From JANQQC01 sp965262255 (GTDB lineage Bacteria; Pseudomonadota; Alphaproteobacteria; Caulobacterales; Hyphomonadaceae), in the NCBI GenBank assembly GCA_965262255.1, contig OZ253505.1, forward strand, positions 3,844,001-3,908,000: a stretch of DNA of 64,000 nt. The letters are read 5' to 3'. The position numbers were made by a program, and so were the translations under genes. Below the pieces are notes generated by a model. The model searched no databases. It was given only the letters and a program-made list of their open reading frames with translations, and was not told the origin of the DNA. Positions 1 to 8,716 of the stretch are shown here, in pieces (the first letter of the stretch is position 1; each line of letters opens with the position of its first letter).

Positions 1-1
1 A

Positions 2-64
2 GAACTGATACTAAAACGTCTTCAACACTGGGCTAAATTGCGAAAAGAAAAAGAATCGCGATGA
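2..64 (+). CDS. 3' end of an upstream gene, possibly rarA (partial)
   Basis: Twenty codons run open from the window edge to a TGA at 62-64, overlapping the next start codon as ATGA, the usual sign of translational coupling. The peptide ends in KRLQHWAKLRKEKESR. This resembles the C-terminus of RarA/MgsA-type AAA ATPases, and in alphaproteobacteria rarA commonly lies just upstream of crcB and rluC, as would be the case here. The fragment is too short to prove identity; the name is inference from position and a short similarity. Confidence 0.45.
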   Translation, partial: ELILKRLQHWAKLRKEKESR

Positions 65-810
65 CCCGAAACAAACCTATCCCACGCATATCCGACAATG
101 ACCAAAACTATGTTCGAAGTTTCGTAATCTATGAAGACCGAGAGGTAATAGCCTTCAATAAACCTTCAGGATTGCCAGTCCAAACAAGAGGAAACTCGTC
201 TAAGAACTTAGATTATCTTCTTTGGACATTTTCTAAATCAAATGGAAAACGACCTAAACTAGTCCATCGCATTGATGCAGAAACTTCAGGGGTCGTGATT
301 GTTGCAAAAACTCATCCCTCTGCCGTTCATCTTTCTAAAATTTTCGCAGACCACCAAGCCGAGAAAACCTATCATGCTATTGTTGAAGGAGAAATACCAG
401 AAGAGTCCACTGGAATTGTTGAAATTCCGCTTATCGTCAAACCCAACGATCCCAATAAAAATGTTGTTCTCGGACACGATCGAATGGCAAATGCCAAACC
501 CGCTAAAACTCGTTGGAAAGTTTTGGCACGAAACGGAAACCGCTCCTTAATGGAGCTCACTCCAAAAACAGGACGCACTCATCAACTTCGTGTTCATATG
601 ACAGCTATTGGATGTTCGATACTAGGCGATAGAATGTATGGAACGGGAAGACTTTCAGCCGGAAGGCTGATGTTACATGCCTCGAACCTGTTGGTATCAA
701 TTCCAAACGGTGATAAAATGAATTTACAGGCTCCGTGGCCGAAAGATTTCGACACCCTCGTTATATCTCTATTTCCCGGACATCAGTTCACTAAGCCTAC
801 CAACTTATAA
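61..810 (+). CDS. RluA-family rRNA/tRNA pseudouridine synthase without S4 domain
   Basis: A 249-aa protein with the RluA-family catalytic core. It isomerises uridine to pseudouridine in RNA; the target (23S rRNA or tRNA) cannot be read from sequence. The active-site motif VHRIDAETSG places the catalytic Asp at residue 72, and the family's second conserved block GRTHQLRVHM lies near residue 175. There is no N-terminal S4 domain, so it is a short RluA-like form, unlike the paralogue two genes downstream. Its ATG overlaps the preceding stop (ATGA), and crcB follows after 24 bases. It appears to be an extra member of an operon otherwise made of rarA-like, crcB and rluC genes. Confidence 0.9.
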   Translation: MTRNKPIPRISDNDQNYVRSFVIYEDREVIAFNKPSGLPVQTRGNSSKNLDYLLWTFSKSNGKRPKLVHRIDAETSGVVIVAKTHPSAVHLSKIFADHQAEKTYHAIVEGEIPEESTGIVEIPLIVKPNDPNKNVVLGHDRMANAKPAKTRWKVLARNGNRSLMELTPKTGRTHQLRVHMTAIGCSILGDRMYGTGRLSAGRLMLHASNLLVSIPNGDKMNLQAPWPKDFDTLVISLFPGHQFTKPTNL

Positions 811-834
811 CGATTAACTAGTCAAATAATCTCT

Positions 835-1218
835 ATGATGTCTTTGCTTTTTGTTGCTTTAGGAGGTGCGATTGGCTCAAGCATGCGCTATGGCGTAAGT
901 CTTTTTGTTACCCGGCACTTTTCGGAATCCGCTTGGCCACTTGCAACTTTCGTTGTAAATATCGCCGGAGGATTTGCGATGGGTGTGTTAATTGGTTGGC
1001 TGTCGACTCTTGAAACAGAGACTATCGGTCTTCGCCTGTTTCTTGCAACGGGTATTCTTGGCGGCTTCACAACGTTTTCTGCTTTTTCGTTGGAGCTGTA
1101 TCAGTTAGCAAATCGCGGATCACTTCATCTAGCCGTAACCTATGGCGTATCAAGCGTTCTTCTGTCTTTACTCGTACTCGTTATCGGAATCTATCTTTCA
1201 AAAGTATTGTTTCAATGA
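835..1218 (+). CDS. crcB: Fluoride channel CrcB/Fluc
   Basis: A 127-aa membrane protein with four hydrophobic segments and the Fluc signature GGFTTFSAFSLE near residues 76-87, carrying the Phe/Thr residues that line the fluoride pore. Fluc dimers form dual-topology channels in the inner membrane that let fluoride leave the cytoplasm. Length is normal for the family. Two ATG codons stand in tandem at 835 and 838. Its stop overlaps the start of the next gene by four bases (ATGA). I see no fluoride riboswitch upstream; expression seems tied to the surrounding operon. Confidence 0.93.
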   Translation: MMSLLFVALGGAIGSSMRYGVSLFVTRHFSESAWPLATFVVNIAGGFAMGVLIGWLSTLETETIGLRLFLATGILGGFTTFSAFSLELYQLANRGSLHLAVTYGVSSVLLSLLVLVIGIYLSKVLFQ

Positions 1219-2222
1219 GTAGCCAAGTAACTTTGCATACGATCAGCGAAACTGACTCTGGCGTTAGATTAGATCGGTGGATCAAGCGACAGAAGGAGAT
1301 TCCGCAAGGGCAAATAGAAAAATTGCTTCGCACAGGACAAATTAGAGTCGATGGAAGACGTGTCAAAGCCAAAGAGAGATTGATTGCAGGATGTTCTGTA
1401 CGACTACCTCCTTTACCAGAGAAAAAACAAAAAAAACAAGCATATTCAAATTTTAATCAGAAAAAGCGTGAATTTATCCAAGATCTCGTTATTTATGAAG
1501 ACGACGAGATTATCGCGTTGAATAAACCACCCGGGATAGCTGTTCAGGGAGGTACCAAAACCTACGAGCATATCGACGGATTACTTGATATACTTGCTGT
1601 TAAGCAAGAACGGCCTAAACTTGTTCATCGTTTAGATCGAGATACAACAGGCGTACTGTTATTGGCTCGCAACGCTAGCGTTGCGAGACGATTAGGGGAA
1701 TTATTTCGGTCAAGAGACATTTCAAAGGTATACTGGGCAGTTACCGTCGGAGTACCGAACCCTCGTTCCGGTCAACTTCGCAGTTGGATGGCAAAAGGTC
1801 AACCCAAGATCCTAGATACGAATAAAAAACGGCAGTTTGCACGAGAAAAAATGCACCTTGTAAACCAGAACGATAAAAATGCTGTTCACGCCGTTACTGA
1901 CTACACAGTCATTTCAACAGCAGCACAAAAAGCGGCTTGGGTCGCCCTGCGACCATTAACAGGTCGAACGCACCAACTGCGACTGCATATGGCAGAGTTA
2001 GGCACGAGTATACTAGGAGATCAAAAGTATAAGAGCGATCGAGAATCACTATCTGGGCTGAGCGAGCAGTTGCACCTTCATTCTCGTTCATTGGTAATCC
2101 CCTACCCGAATGGAAAATCAAAGTTGATAACTGCTCCTCTTCCTGATCATATTCGCGAAACCTTCGCAACTTTAGGATTTCTTGAGGAAGAAGCAGCGGA
2201 TTCCCCGGAGGAACAATTCTGA
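1215..2222 (+). CDS. rluC: 23S rRNA pseudouridine synthase RluC-like (S4 plus catalytic domain)
   Basis: A 335-aa two-domain enzyme. Residues about 10-60 form an S4 RNA-binding domain (RLDRWIKRQ, then RTGQIRVDGRRVK). Residues about 85-310 are the RluA-type catalytic domain with VHRLDRDTTGVLLLAR, catalytic Asp141, and GRTHQLRLHM. RluC modifies several uridines of large-subunit rRNA. The arrangement crcB-rluC is widely conserved in alphaproteobacteria, supporting the symbol. Both ends overlap neighbours: ATGA with crcB and TGATG with the next gene. A Lys-rich linker follows the S4 domain (near residues 65-78). Confidence 0.88.
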   Translation: MSSQVTLHTISETDSGVRLDRWIKRQKEIPQGQIEKLLRTGQIRVDGRRVKAKERLIAGCSVRLPPLPEKKQKKQAYSNFNQKKREFIQDLVIYEDDEIIALNKPPGIAVQGGTKTYEHIDGLLDILAVKQERPKLVHRLDRDTTGVLLLARNASVARRLGELFRSRDISKVYWAVTVGVPNPRSGQLRSWMAKGQPKILDTNKKRQFAREKMHLVNQNDKNAVHAVTDYTVISTAAQKAAWVALRPLTGRTHQLRLHMAELGTSILGDQKYKSDRESLSGLSEQLHLHSRSLVIPYPNGKSKLITAPLPDHIRETFATLGFLEEEAADSPEEQF

Positions 2223-3709
2223 TGCCAAGTTTAACGGAGTTCATAAACCAGGGTAAATCAGCAAGAAGTCGCGGTTTGGTGGATGACGCAATTCTCGCTT
2301 TTTCTCAGGCAATTTCTCATTCTCCGAATGCGATTGAACCCAAAAACGCCTTGGCTCGAGTTTTTATTGATATCGGACAATGGCGTAAAGCAGAGCAACT
2401 TTGCCGTGACGTACTAAAACTGGACTCTCGGAACGTAGAGGCTCGCTACTCACTTTCGTCATCACGTCTTGAGCAGGGATTTCCTGAGGAAGCAGAATCC
2501 CTCCTTACAGGACTGATAAGAGAAAATAAAACTCAAGGAGCTATCCATTTCGTGCGAGGTAGAGCAAATCTCTCTTTAGGAAATTTAGAAGCCTGCGAAA
2601 AAGATTTAGTCATTGCATTCAACAAAACACCCAGTCAAATGACGCTCCAAACCTTAGCAAACCTATATTGGATGACTGGCAACGATTCGGCGTTTTCCCA
2701 ACTTCTAACATTCGCAAAATCTCAAGGAGGACTAGCGGTAGCCGTAGCCGATATTATCAGAGAGAGTGGAGACTTAGAATTAGCTGAAAAGCAGTGCCTA
2801 GAACTTCCTAATCAGCTAAGAGAACACCCCGAAACGCAATATATTTTATCTTCAATCTATCAAGAAATAGGAGACGCAGATGCGGCACGATCAACAGCTG
2901 AGAAAGCCGTCAAAGTCAATCCACATCGTAATGATATGGTCGATGCCCTCATTTGTGCCCAGCTCATGCAGGGCGACGCACACTCTGCTCTTCAAACGCT
3001 CCTGCCATGGAGAAATAGAGAACCCGAAAAACAGCATTGGATTACTCACGAGGCCATCGCACTTAGGTTGCTAGGAGATTCAAGATACAGAGAATTAGCC
3101 CAATACGACAATCACGTTAGAGCCTATCAGTTGCCAACGCCAGACGGATTTGAAACATTAGAGGCTTTCAATAGAGCCTTCTTGAAGGCATTGGAAAAAT
3201 ATCGAATATTCAAAAGGCATCCCTTAGACCAAACTCTCCGAGACGGTATTCAGACACCTCGAGGTCTATATACGATTGATGATAAAGTAATCAGAGCATA
3301 TTTCAAAGCGTTGGACTCTCCGATAAAGCTATACCTAAAAGACATTGGAAGCGATCCCACCCACCCCACGACGGCTCGAAATACCGGGCGCTTCAAATTT
3401 AATGGTTCCTGGTCTGTAAAACTCCATTCAGGTGGTAAACATGTGAATCATGTTCATTCTGCGGGTTGGATTAGTTCTTCATATTATGTGGATGTTCCAC
3501 ATGAAACATTGGAGGGAAAAAGTAAAGCAGGATGGATAAAGTTTGGAGAACCGCCTTTCAAGACCAACCCCGCAACGCCTCCCGAGAAATGGATTCAACC
3601 GAAAGCGGGTATGCTTGTACTGTTTCCATCTTATACTTGGCATGGGACAGAACCCATTAATGATGGTTCGTCACGTGTAACTGCCCCTTTCGACCTGATT
3701 CCGGCATAG
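2222..3709 (+). CDS. TPR-repeat protein with C-terminal 2OG-Fe(II) oxygenase domain
   Basis: A 495-aa protein. Residues about 1-280 are a string of TPR helical repeats. Residues about 330-495 read as a putative 2-oxoglutarate/Fe(II) oxygenase of the 2OG-FeII_Oxy_5 type: HVHSAGWISSSYYVDVP (metal-ligand region near 410-412), then AGMLVLFPSYTWHGTEP with the distal His near 473, and an Arg five residues from the terminal strand that would bind 2-oxoglutarate. The substrate is unknown; TPR fusions of this kind are often thought to act on protein or peptide targets. The start codon shares one base with the rluC stop, so it is translated from the same message. The 3' end has a decayed second copy near 7050. 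Confidence 0.8.
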   Translation: MPSLTEFINQGKSARSRGLVDDAILAFSQAISHSPNAIEPKNALARVFIDIGQWRKAEQLCRDVLKLDSRNVEARYSLSSSRLEQGFPEEAESLLTGLIRENKTQGAIHFVRGRANLSLGNLEACEKDLVIAFNKTPSQMTLQTLANLYWMTGNDSAFSQLLTFAKSQGGLAVAVADIIRESGDLELAEKQCLELPNQLREHPETQYILSSIYQEIGDADAARSTAEKAVKVNPHRNDMVDALICAQLMQGDAHSALQTLLPWRNREPEKQHWITHEAIALRLLGDSRYRELAQYDNHVRAYQLPTPDGFETLEAFNRAFLKALEKYRIFKRHPLDQTLRDGIQTPRGLYTIDDKVIRAYFKALDSPIKLYLKDIGSDPTHPTTARNTGRFKFNGSWSVKLHSGGKHVNHVHSAGWISSSYYVDVPHETLEGKSKAGWIKFGEPPFKTNPATPPEKWIQPKAGMLVLFPSYTWHGTEPINDGSSRVTAPFDLIPA

Positions 3710-3754
3710 ACGAGAATAGATTTGACAACAGCAAAAGAAGATTGCTCTCTATCT

Positions 3755-6721
3755 CTAGATTCTTTTCGGAGTCATTTTCTTTCGTCCTCTTACTGTCGGC
3801 TCCGAACACCACTTGTCTCGTAACAATTCTAACGGTTCAAGGATATCTTCTTGTAGTCCCAACATTTCAATCAATACCGCCCGATCTAAATCCTGCCTAA
3901 CTTCATCTCTATAGGCATCGTTCGCCGAGAGTAAATCCTGATCGGAAAACCTTGCAAAAATTGCGTCGGCCACTTTGAACTGTCGATCTGAGAACTTCCT
4001 GAGATCGAGAACGACAAGTGATGGAAGTCGTGTGATTGTTATGACCGAACGGCCATTCTGTTGCCTTGACCCCGTACACCAGAAAGAAAACAAACCCATA
4101 GTGGTGTTCATCCAGAGTACTAAAGGCACTTCAAATCTTGTGTCACTACATATGAATCCTGGCCACGCTCGCCCACCAATTACCGGCTTAGGTGTCAAGC
4201 AAGCCGCTAGTCGCTGAGACCCAAATCCAAAATCTCTATTAAAGCATAACCGACTGGAACTCTTCCACCGCTCTTTCGCCTTTTCATCATGATTTGGGCG
4301 AACAATTCCTTGGCTGTCAGGGTGGACAAGCATTCGACTCTCTCGTCCGGGTTTACTTGCGACCGCACTATGCTTCCAAAGCATGGGATAGATTGGAACA
4401 TCTCCTGCTTCTAAGTCGATAACATTGAATGGACCTCTTGAGATGCCGGCTTTGTCTTTTTTCTGCTCGTTTATATCTCGATAAAGTAGCCCACGTTCTC
4501 CAAGTGTACTAAGTGTAGATAAAGGAATATCGACTTTACCCACTCTTGGTAGATGTAGTGATCCTTCGGATAATCTTAATGCCATTGAAGAAACTGTTTC
4601 GTCTTTCACTCTAATAATTCCGGGAGGCTCTACATTTTCTGCGAAGCCCGAAGAACTTCTAATCATATGACCAATAGAATGTTGCTGATCTGACCCGATT
4701 CGAAGTAAGGCAATCTCCGCGTCACTATTTTTTCTTTGTCGTTCAATCGCTTTGGCAAACCACATCGCCTCCAAAATCGAATTAGGACGATGGGGAAGAT
4801 TAACGTAGGTAACAGGAGTACTAGCAGAAGTATCTATCTTTTTAGTTCCTATTACTAGAACCTCTCCGATACTGGTGTCAGCGGAAAAAGCTGCCCCTCC
4901 GTCTTCCGCCGTTGCGATACTTACGACCAAAACATCTTCATAGTATTGATCTATAATATTACGAGCGTTCGCCCAACTATTCCCAGAGGCAAACGTTGCA
5001 GGGATAACAAAAGCAAGAATCCCACCTGGCTTGAGCTTTACATTAGCTAGATCTATGAAATTTGTTGCCAATCCAGCGTTATCGTTAGATGCCTTACCTG
5101 ACGGACGAATTCTTTTGAGTTTCTCAGACATCATTTTCTGCTGTTTCGTAGCAGTTTTGAAAGCCGCAAACGCCGGATTATTAACGTTTTTCAGCTCTCC
5201 TTCGTGGTTAGTTGACCTCGTAAAGGGAGGATTCATTATGACTAGATCGAAAGAGCCATGCGGAAACTCAACGTATTTCTTTTTTCCTCTTCCCGTGCCG
5301 CTTACAAATTCCTGGGTGGTATCCAAGATTGACCGGAATCCCTGCTGATTGTCGAACAATTCTAAAGAACCGATGAATACATCTTTGTTTCCGTTATCAT
5401 CAATATTCTCGCCATATCGCATTGTAATGATATTAGTATCAAAGAACTCGACTCTCGGGTGAACACTTGAAAGAACTGATGTCGTAAGATGAGTAGCCGC
5501 TGGCATGATGTCAGCGCCAATTAAAACTTTTTCCATCATGTTGCGATGAAGACGCGAATCATTTCCACCCGTTCTTCGAAATCTCGAGAGGATTGCTCCG
5601 TAGGCAGCATTTAACAGTGCACCAGTCCCACAAGCAAAATCTCCAACTTGCAAATTAGTTATGTCTTTATGGTTACTCCAGTCCGTTGACATCCTTGAAA
5701 CCGCTAACTCGGATAACAGCGTCGCCGAAGTAGGCAAAGTATAGAATGTTGCTAAGAATTTTCGATCCTCTATAAGTTTTTGGAACATTCGTCCACTAAA
5801 GTCATGTTGACTAGTTGCCCCTAACTTAATGAGTTCTTGCACCACATCGTCTAGTCTATCGAGAACAGCACGTCCAATTTCTTGTGGTATTAACTGTAGA
5901 ATTTCGGTCGCAATACTGAAGATTGGAAAATAATTTATATCTTCCATGACGCGGTTCCACACTTTCAATACTTTAGATGGCGAGGGGCCACCATTTTTTG
6001 CTCTCAGTTTGTTTATAGTTGGAACTTCCTTTATACCTGCTATCGTTTCGTGAAATGTGAGAGCGTTGGCTAAGATAGCCATTGCCATTTTCATGGTTTG
6101 TTCGTTACTAGACTGGTGGAGACAATTCGCTATTTGTTCTGGCACTGTATTTGCATTCCACTTGCACTGGTTCAATAGAATGTTTGTAGCCTGTGTTACA
6201 CCTGAATCTAATATTTCCATACTGACCGTTATTTGATTCTCAGACAAAGCTGTATGTTCTATAATTGTTGCTAGGTCGTCTATTCCGCCTTGTATCCATC
6301 CTTTGCTTGGCCAGCGTCGGTATTCCAAATTTAAGTGTTGTCTTCCCAAAATTGAATAGATACACAGACTAAATTGAGCCGATTCGAGTTCTTCGTCTAA
6401 ATCTCCTTGACTAAGGCCTCGCAGATTCTCTGGCAAACGTAACGCAATGACCTGCTCGATCCGTTTATTGTCTTCAGAAAGAGTTTTACCTAAACGAGCT
6501 ATCGCATCTTTTTCAACTGTAGAAGCTACTCCAAATTCTGTTTCTATCGCAACGGGTAAACCACCGGGATGACGGACTAGTATATCAAGCTGTAATCTCG
6601 GTTCTCCCGAAATTAGCCCTACGCGCTCCGCTTCAATACAGTGTCGCCATAAGGGGTGCTTCTGCCATAACACCCTGCCTAAGTCTTTGTTCATTGGAAT
6701 TTCAGTGTTCTTTCCCACCAC
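3755..6721 (-). CDS. Large N6-adenine DNA methyltransferase, Type IIG/defence-like
   Basis: A 988-aa protein with a gamma-class N6-adenine methyltransferase core. Motif I (FACGTGALL) lies near residue 360 and the catalytic motif IV (NPPF) near 497, followed by GGILAFVIPATF. The N-terminal 130 residues include LDILVRHPGG with Asp46 followed by E60-T-E62, which resembles a PD-(D/E)XK nuclease core but lacks the expected Lys, so cleavage activity is doubtful. The C-terminal third could be a target-recognition domain. Layout fits Type IIG or PglX-like enzymes; no specificity, helicase or BREX partner gene is adjacent. The start is GTG with GGAG seven bases upstream; an internal ATG lies nine codons later. 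It probably modifies adenine in a specific site for restriction, defence or epigenetic control. Confidence 0.8.
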   Translation of the reverse strand: MVGKNTEIPMNKDLGRVLWQKHPLWRHCIEAERVGLISGEPRLQLDILVRHPGGLPVAIETEFGVASTVEKDAIARLGKTLSEDNKRIEQVIALRLPENLRGLSQGDLDEELESAQFSLCIYSILGRQHLNLEYRRWPSKGWIQGGIDDLATIIEHTALSENQITVSMEILDSGVTQATNILLNQCKWNANTVPEQIANCLHQSSNEQTMKMAMAILANALTFHETIAGIKEVPTINKLRAKNGGPSPSKVLKVWNRVMEDINYFPIFSIATEILQLIPQEIGRAVLDRLDDVVQELIKLGATSQHDFSGRMFQKLIEDRKFLATFYTLPTSATLLSELAVSRMSTDWSNHKDITNLQVGDFACGTGALLNAAYGAILSRFRRTGGNDSRLHRNMMEKVLIGADIMPAATHLTTSVLSSVHPRVEFFDTNIITMRYGENIDDNGNKDVFIGSLELFDNQQGFRSILDTTQEFVSGTGRGKKKYVEFPHGSFDLVIMNPPFTRSTNHEGELKNVNNPAFAAFKTATKQQKMMSEKLKRIRPSGKASNDNAGLATNFIDLANVKLKPGGILAFVIPATFASGNSWANARNIIDQYYEDVLVVSIATAEDGGAAFSADTSIGEVLVIGTKKIDTSASTPVTYVNLPHRPNSILEAMWFAKAIERQRKNSDAEIALLRIGSDQQHSIGHMIRSSSGFAENVEPPGIIRVKDETVSSMALRLSEGSLHLPRVGKVDIPLSTLSTLGERGLLYRDINEQKKDKAGISRGPFNVIDLEAGDVPIYPMLWKHSAVASKPGRESRMLVHPDSQGIVRPNHDEKAKERWKSSSRLCFNRDFGFGSQRLAACLTPKPVIGGRAWPGFICSDTRFEVPLVLWMNTTMGLFSFWCTGSRQQNGRSVITITRLPSLVVLDLRKFSDRQFKVADAIFARFSDQDLLSANDAYRDEVRQDLDRAVLIEMLGLQEDILEPLELLRDKWCSEPTVRGRKKMTPKRI

Positions 6722-7049
6722 TGTCTTTCTCCGGGGTATATTGGCGGCACATTAACACTTGCAGATTTGCTTAATGTAATTTTCCGTCTAAAACCTTATA
6801 GCATTCAACGCTTAATAATGGATAAATTTTTTACGTGCTTATACTAGATTACGCCATCACTCGACGAATCTCAGATGTGATTCGGCAAAAACGGACTCGA
6901 ATTCTAATTCTTTCTGACGACAATTGGAATCGCCTTGCTTCCATTGGATTCGTCAGCGATTTTGAAGCAAAGGGGTTTAATGTCTTATCAATAAAAATGA
7001 ATCTAAGAATACTATACGCTCCACTTAGGTAATCTCAGGTTAACGTTTG
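6722..7049. other. Gene-poor spacer upstream of the methyltransferase
   Basis: Contains the methyltransferase ribosome-binding site and probably its promoter. A 65-codon open frame at 6835-7032 on the plus strand has a poor start context and no recognisable motif. I see no other element. Confidence 0.4.
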
Positions 7050-7180
7050 TTTCGACCTAGTACCGGCATGGGCGAGAATTCAATATCTCAACGGCCGAAG
7101 TAGACTGCTCAATAGTACTACCTTATTCTAAATGTTCTTCGAATCCATTCTCTTACAGTAGGCCCCGCAGCAGAGCGACA
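7050..7180 (-). repeat. Decayed duplicate of the 3688-3815 region
   Basis: The stretch beginning TTTCGACCTAGTACCGGCAT matches TTTCGACCTGATTCCGGCAT at 3688. Similarity continues through the spacer to the C-terminal codons of the methyltransferase: on the minus strand GPTVREWIRR here against EPTVRGRKKM there. By eye about two thirds of bases agree. The two copies, in direct orientation, bracket the methyltransferase gene, as if the cassette arrived by recombination or duplication. All reading frames in this copy are broken. Confidence 0.6.
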
Positions 7181-7237
7181 GACCTTGCGATTGCCGGAAA
7201 CATCAGGTTGAATCACACGTACAGCAGAAAAGGTCCA

Positions 7238-7963
7238 AAATTGTTTCATCTTGCGACCAAGTTGTTGTAACAGAAGAAAACCAAGCAGCTTAAAGAAACT
7301 GTTAGAGAGCAACAACGTATCTAAGCATTCGTGCTTCGGAATTTGGAACGGCAAGTCGATAACATAGATGATGCTGTTGTGAAAGTAGAGGTCAAAAGAT
7401 TTTGTGATATCGTTGAAAGATTACTCGCTACAGCAAAAGGAGAGAAAATCTATTCCTTACACGAACCTGACGTACATGTTTTTTGTAAAGGAAAAGCTCG
7501 CAATCCCTATGAGTATGGCTGTAAAGGCTCCGTTGCTGTAACGTTTATGGAATGTTTTTTTGTTGGAGGAATGAAAGCGTTTGCTGGTGCGCCATACGAC
7601 GGGCATACGCTCACCCCTGCCTTGGAACAAATCAATGAGCAGACCGGTATATCCCCAAAGGATGTGTTCGCTGATGCTGGGTAGAGAGTACACAATCACA
7701 CGAGCGCGAATGAATATATTTCTGGACAAACAAGTGAACTGAATGAACAACAAAAAATTGATCTTAAACGAAGAAGTGCTGTGGAACCAATAATCGGTCA
7801 CATGTAATCTGAAGGTCAGTTACGCCGGTGTCCGCTCAAAGGAATTTTAGGCGATCAAACCCATGCGTTACTTTGCGCAGTCGGACACAACATAAGAAAA
7901 CTCCTGAAAGAACTAACTAGTAGAAACAAAATGGATAAAATGAATGTTCCGATTAGATGCTAA
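7238..7963 (+). pseudogene. IS5-type transposase, broken by in-frame stops
   Basis: Translation in one frame gives the C-terminal two thirds of an IS5-family DDE transposase: YSLHEPDVHVFCKGKA, then PYDGHTL, DVFADAG, YISGQTSEL, SAVEPIIGHM and ALLCAVGHNIRKLL. Stops interrupt this frame at 7268-7270, 7322-7324, 7682-7684 and 7805-7807 before the natural TAA at 7961-7963. The longest uninterrupted piece is 7331-7684. The tail, to about 7994, is nearly identical to the fragment ending at 58871, which defines the right end of the element as ..AACCTGAATCAAAAG. The left end cannot be placed with certainty. Confidence 0.85.
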
Positions 7964-7994
7964 CCAATTTTTTAACTTTAACCTGAATCAAAAG

Positions 7995-8092
7995 GGTACT
8001 GTAGGATTAAGTCTGGAAATTCAAATTTTGGGGAAAAAGCGTTTTCAGGGGATTTTAAAATCCCTAGGAATCGATCGTCAGAATCCGCTATT
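7995..8092 (+). repeat. Dispersed repeat, family D (copy 1)
   Basis: Starts GGTACTGTAGGATTAAGTCT and runs on through GTTTTCAGGGGATTTTAAAA to the self-complementary core GGGATTTTAAAATCCC. Near-identical copies lie at 59871-59935 and, inverted, at 54437-54498; a decayed inverted copy is at 44622-44668. Its distal part also resembles the hairpin at 26913-26965. It begins directly at the right end of the IS5 relic. Confidence 0.75.
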
Positions 8093-8716
8093 CTTGTCGG
8101 GGGCAGGTTAAACATCTATTTAGGAGAACAGAAATGGACTAAGAACATTATAACCTAATGAAGACCTTTCTGAAGCATTTTTCTGGCAAAGGGGAGTTCC
8201 CCTTTAAGGAGATCAGGGAGACGGTCTTTAACGTCGTTATGTGTACCTTTCAGCAAAGAGGTGGACGGGATTGAGTTTGCGAGACTATACATCTAATCAC
8301 CATGAAACTGATGTTTCTACGATCCGCGACTAAATGGAAAAGAAGTTGTTGAAGCGTCTGTGTTACCTATTTTCACGCCATAAATAGTAACACCTGTTCG
8401 CAAGACTTTACAAGTGTTCGACCTCTAATGGCAAAAAATCAATTCGAATCAACCATATAAATCAGAAATTCCCAGCTAATCCTCAAGAATACTGTGGTTC
8501 TAGCCGCTGATAAAGCAATTGAAGGAACACTCTCGAGAATCTTAACCAAATTGAGAACATTATTTCGAACATATCGCAATATGTAGCAACCTCACTCGTA
8601 CGCAGGCCCAATTTGTCCTATGAAATCTTGATCGTTTCAATTCCACTGACAGTTCACCGGCCATTGCACTTGTTCAATTCTCTTCCGATTCTCGATTATT
8701 CAACGGAAAAAATTCT
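8093..8716. other. Gene-free region with decayed coding traces
   Basis: No intact gene is visible. Around 8155-8265 a short frame reads KTFLKHFSGKGEFPFKEIRE, preceded by AGGAG and an ATG but stopped after two codons; it could be a transposase remnant, but I cannot place it in a family. The rest is stop-rich in all frames. Confidence 0.4.

Noticed and set aside
6835..7032. 65-codon open frame downstream of the methyltransferase start
   Set aside because: Poor start context and no motif; next to decayed duplicate DNA.
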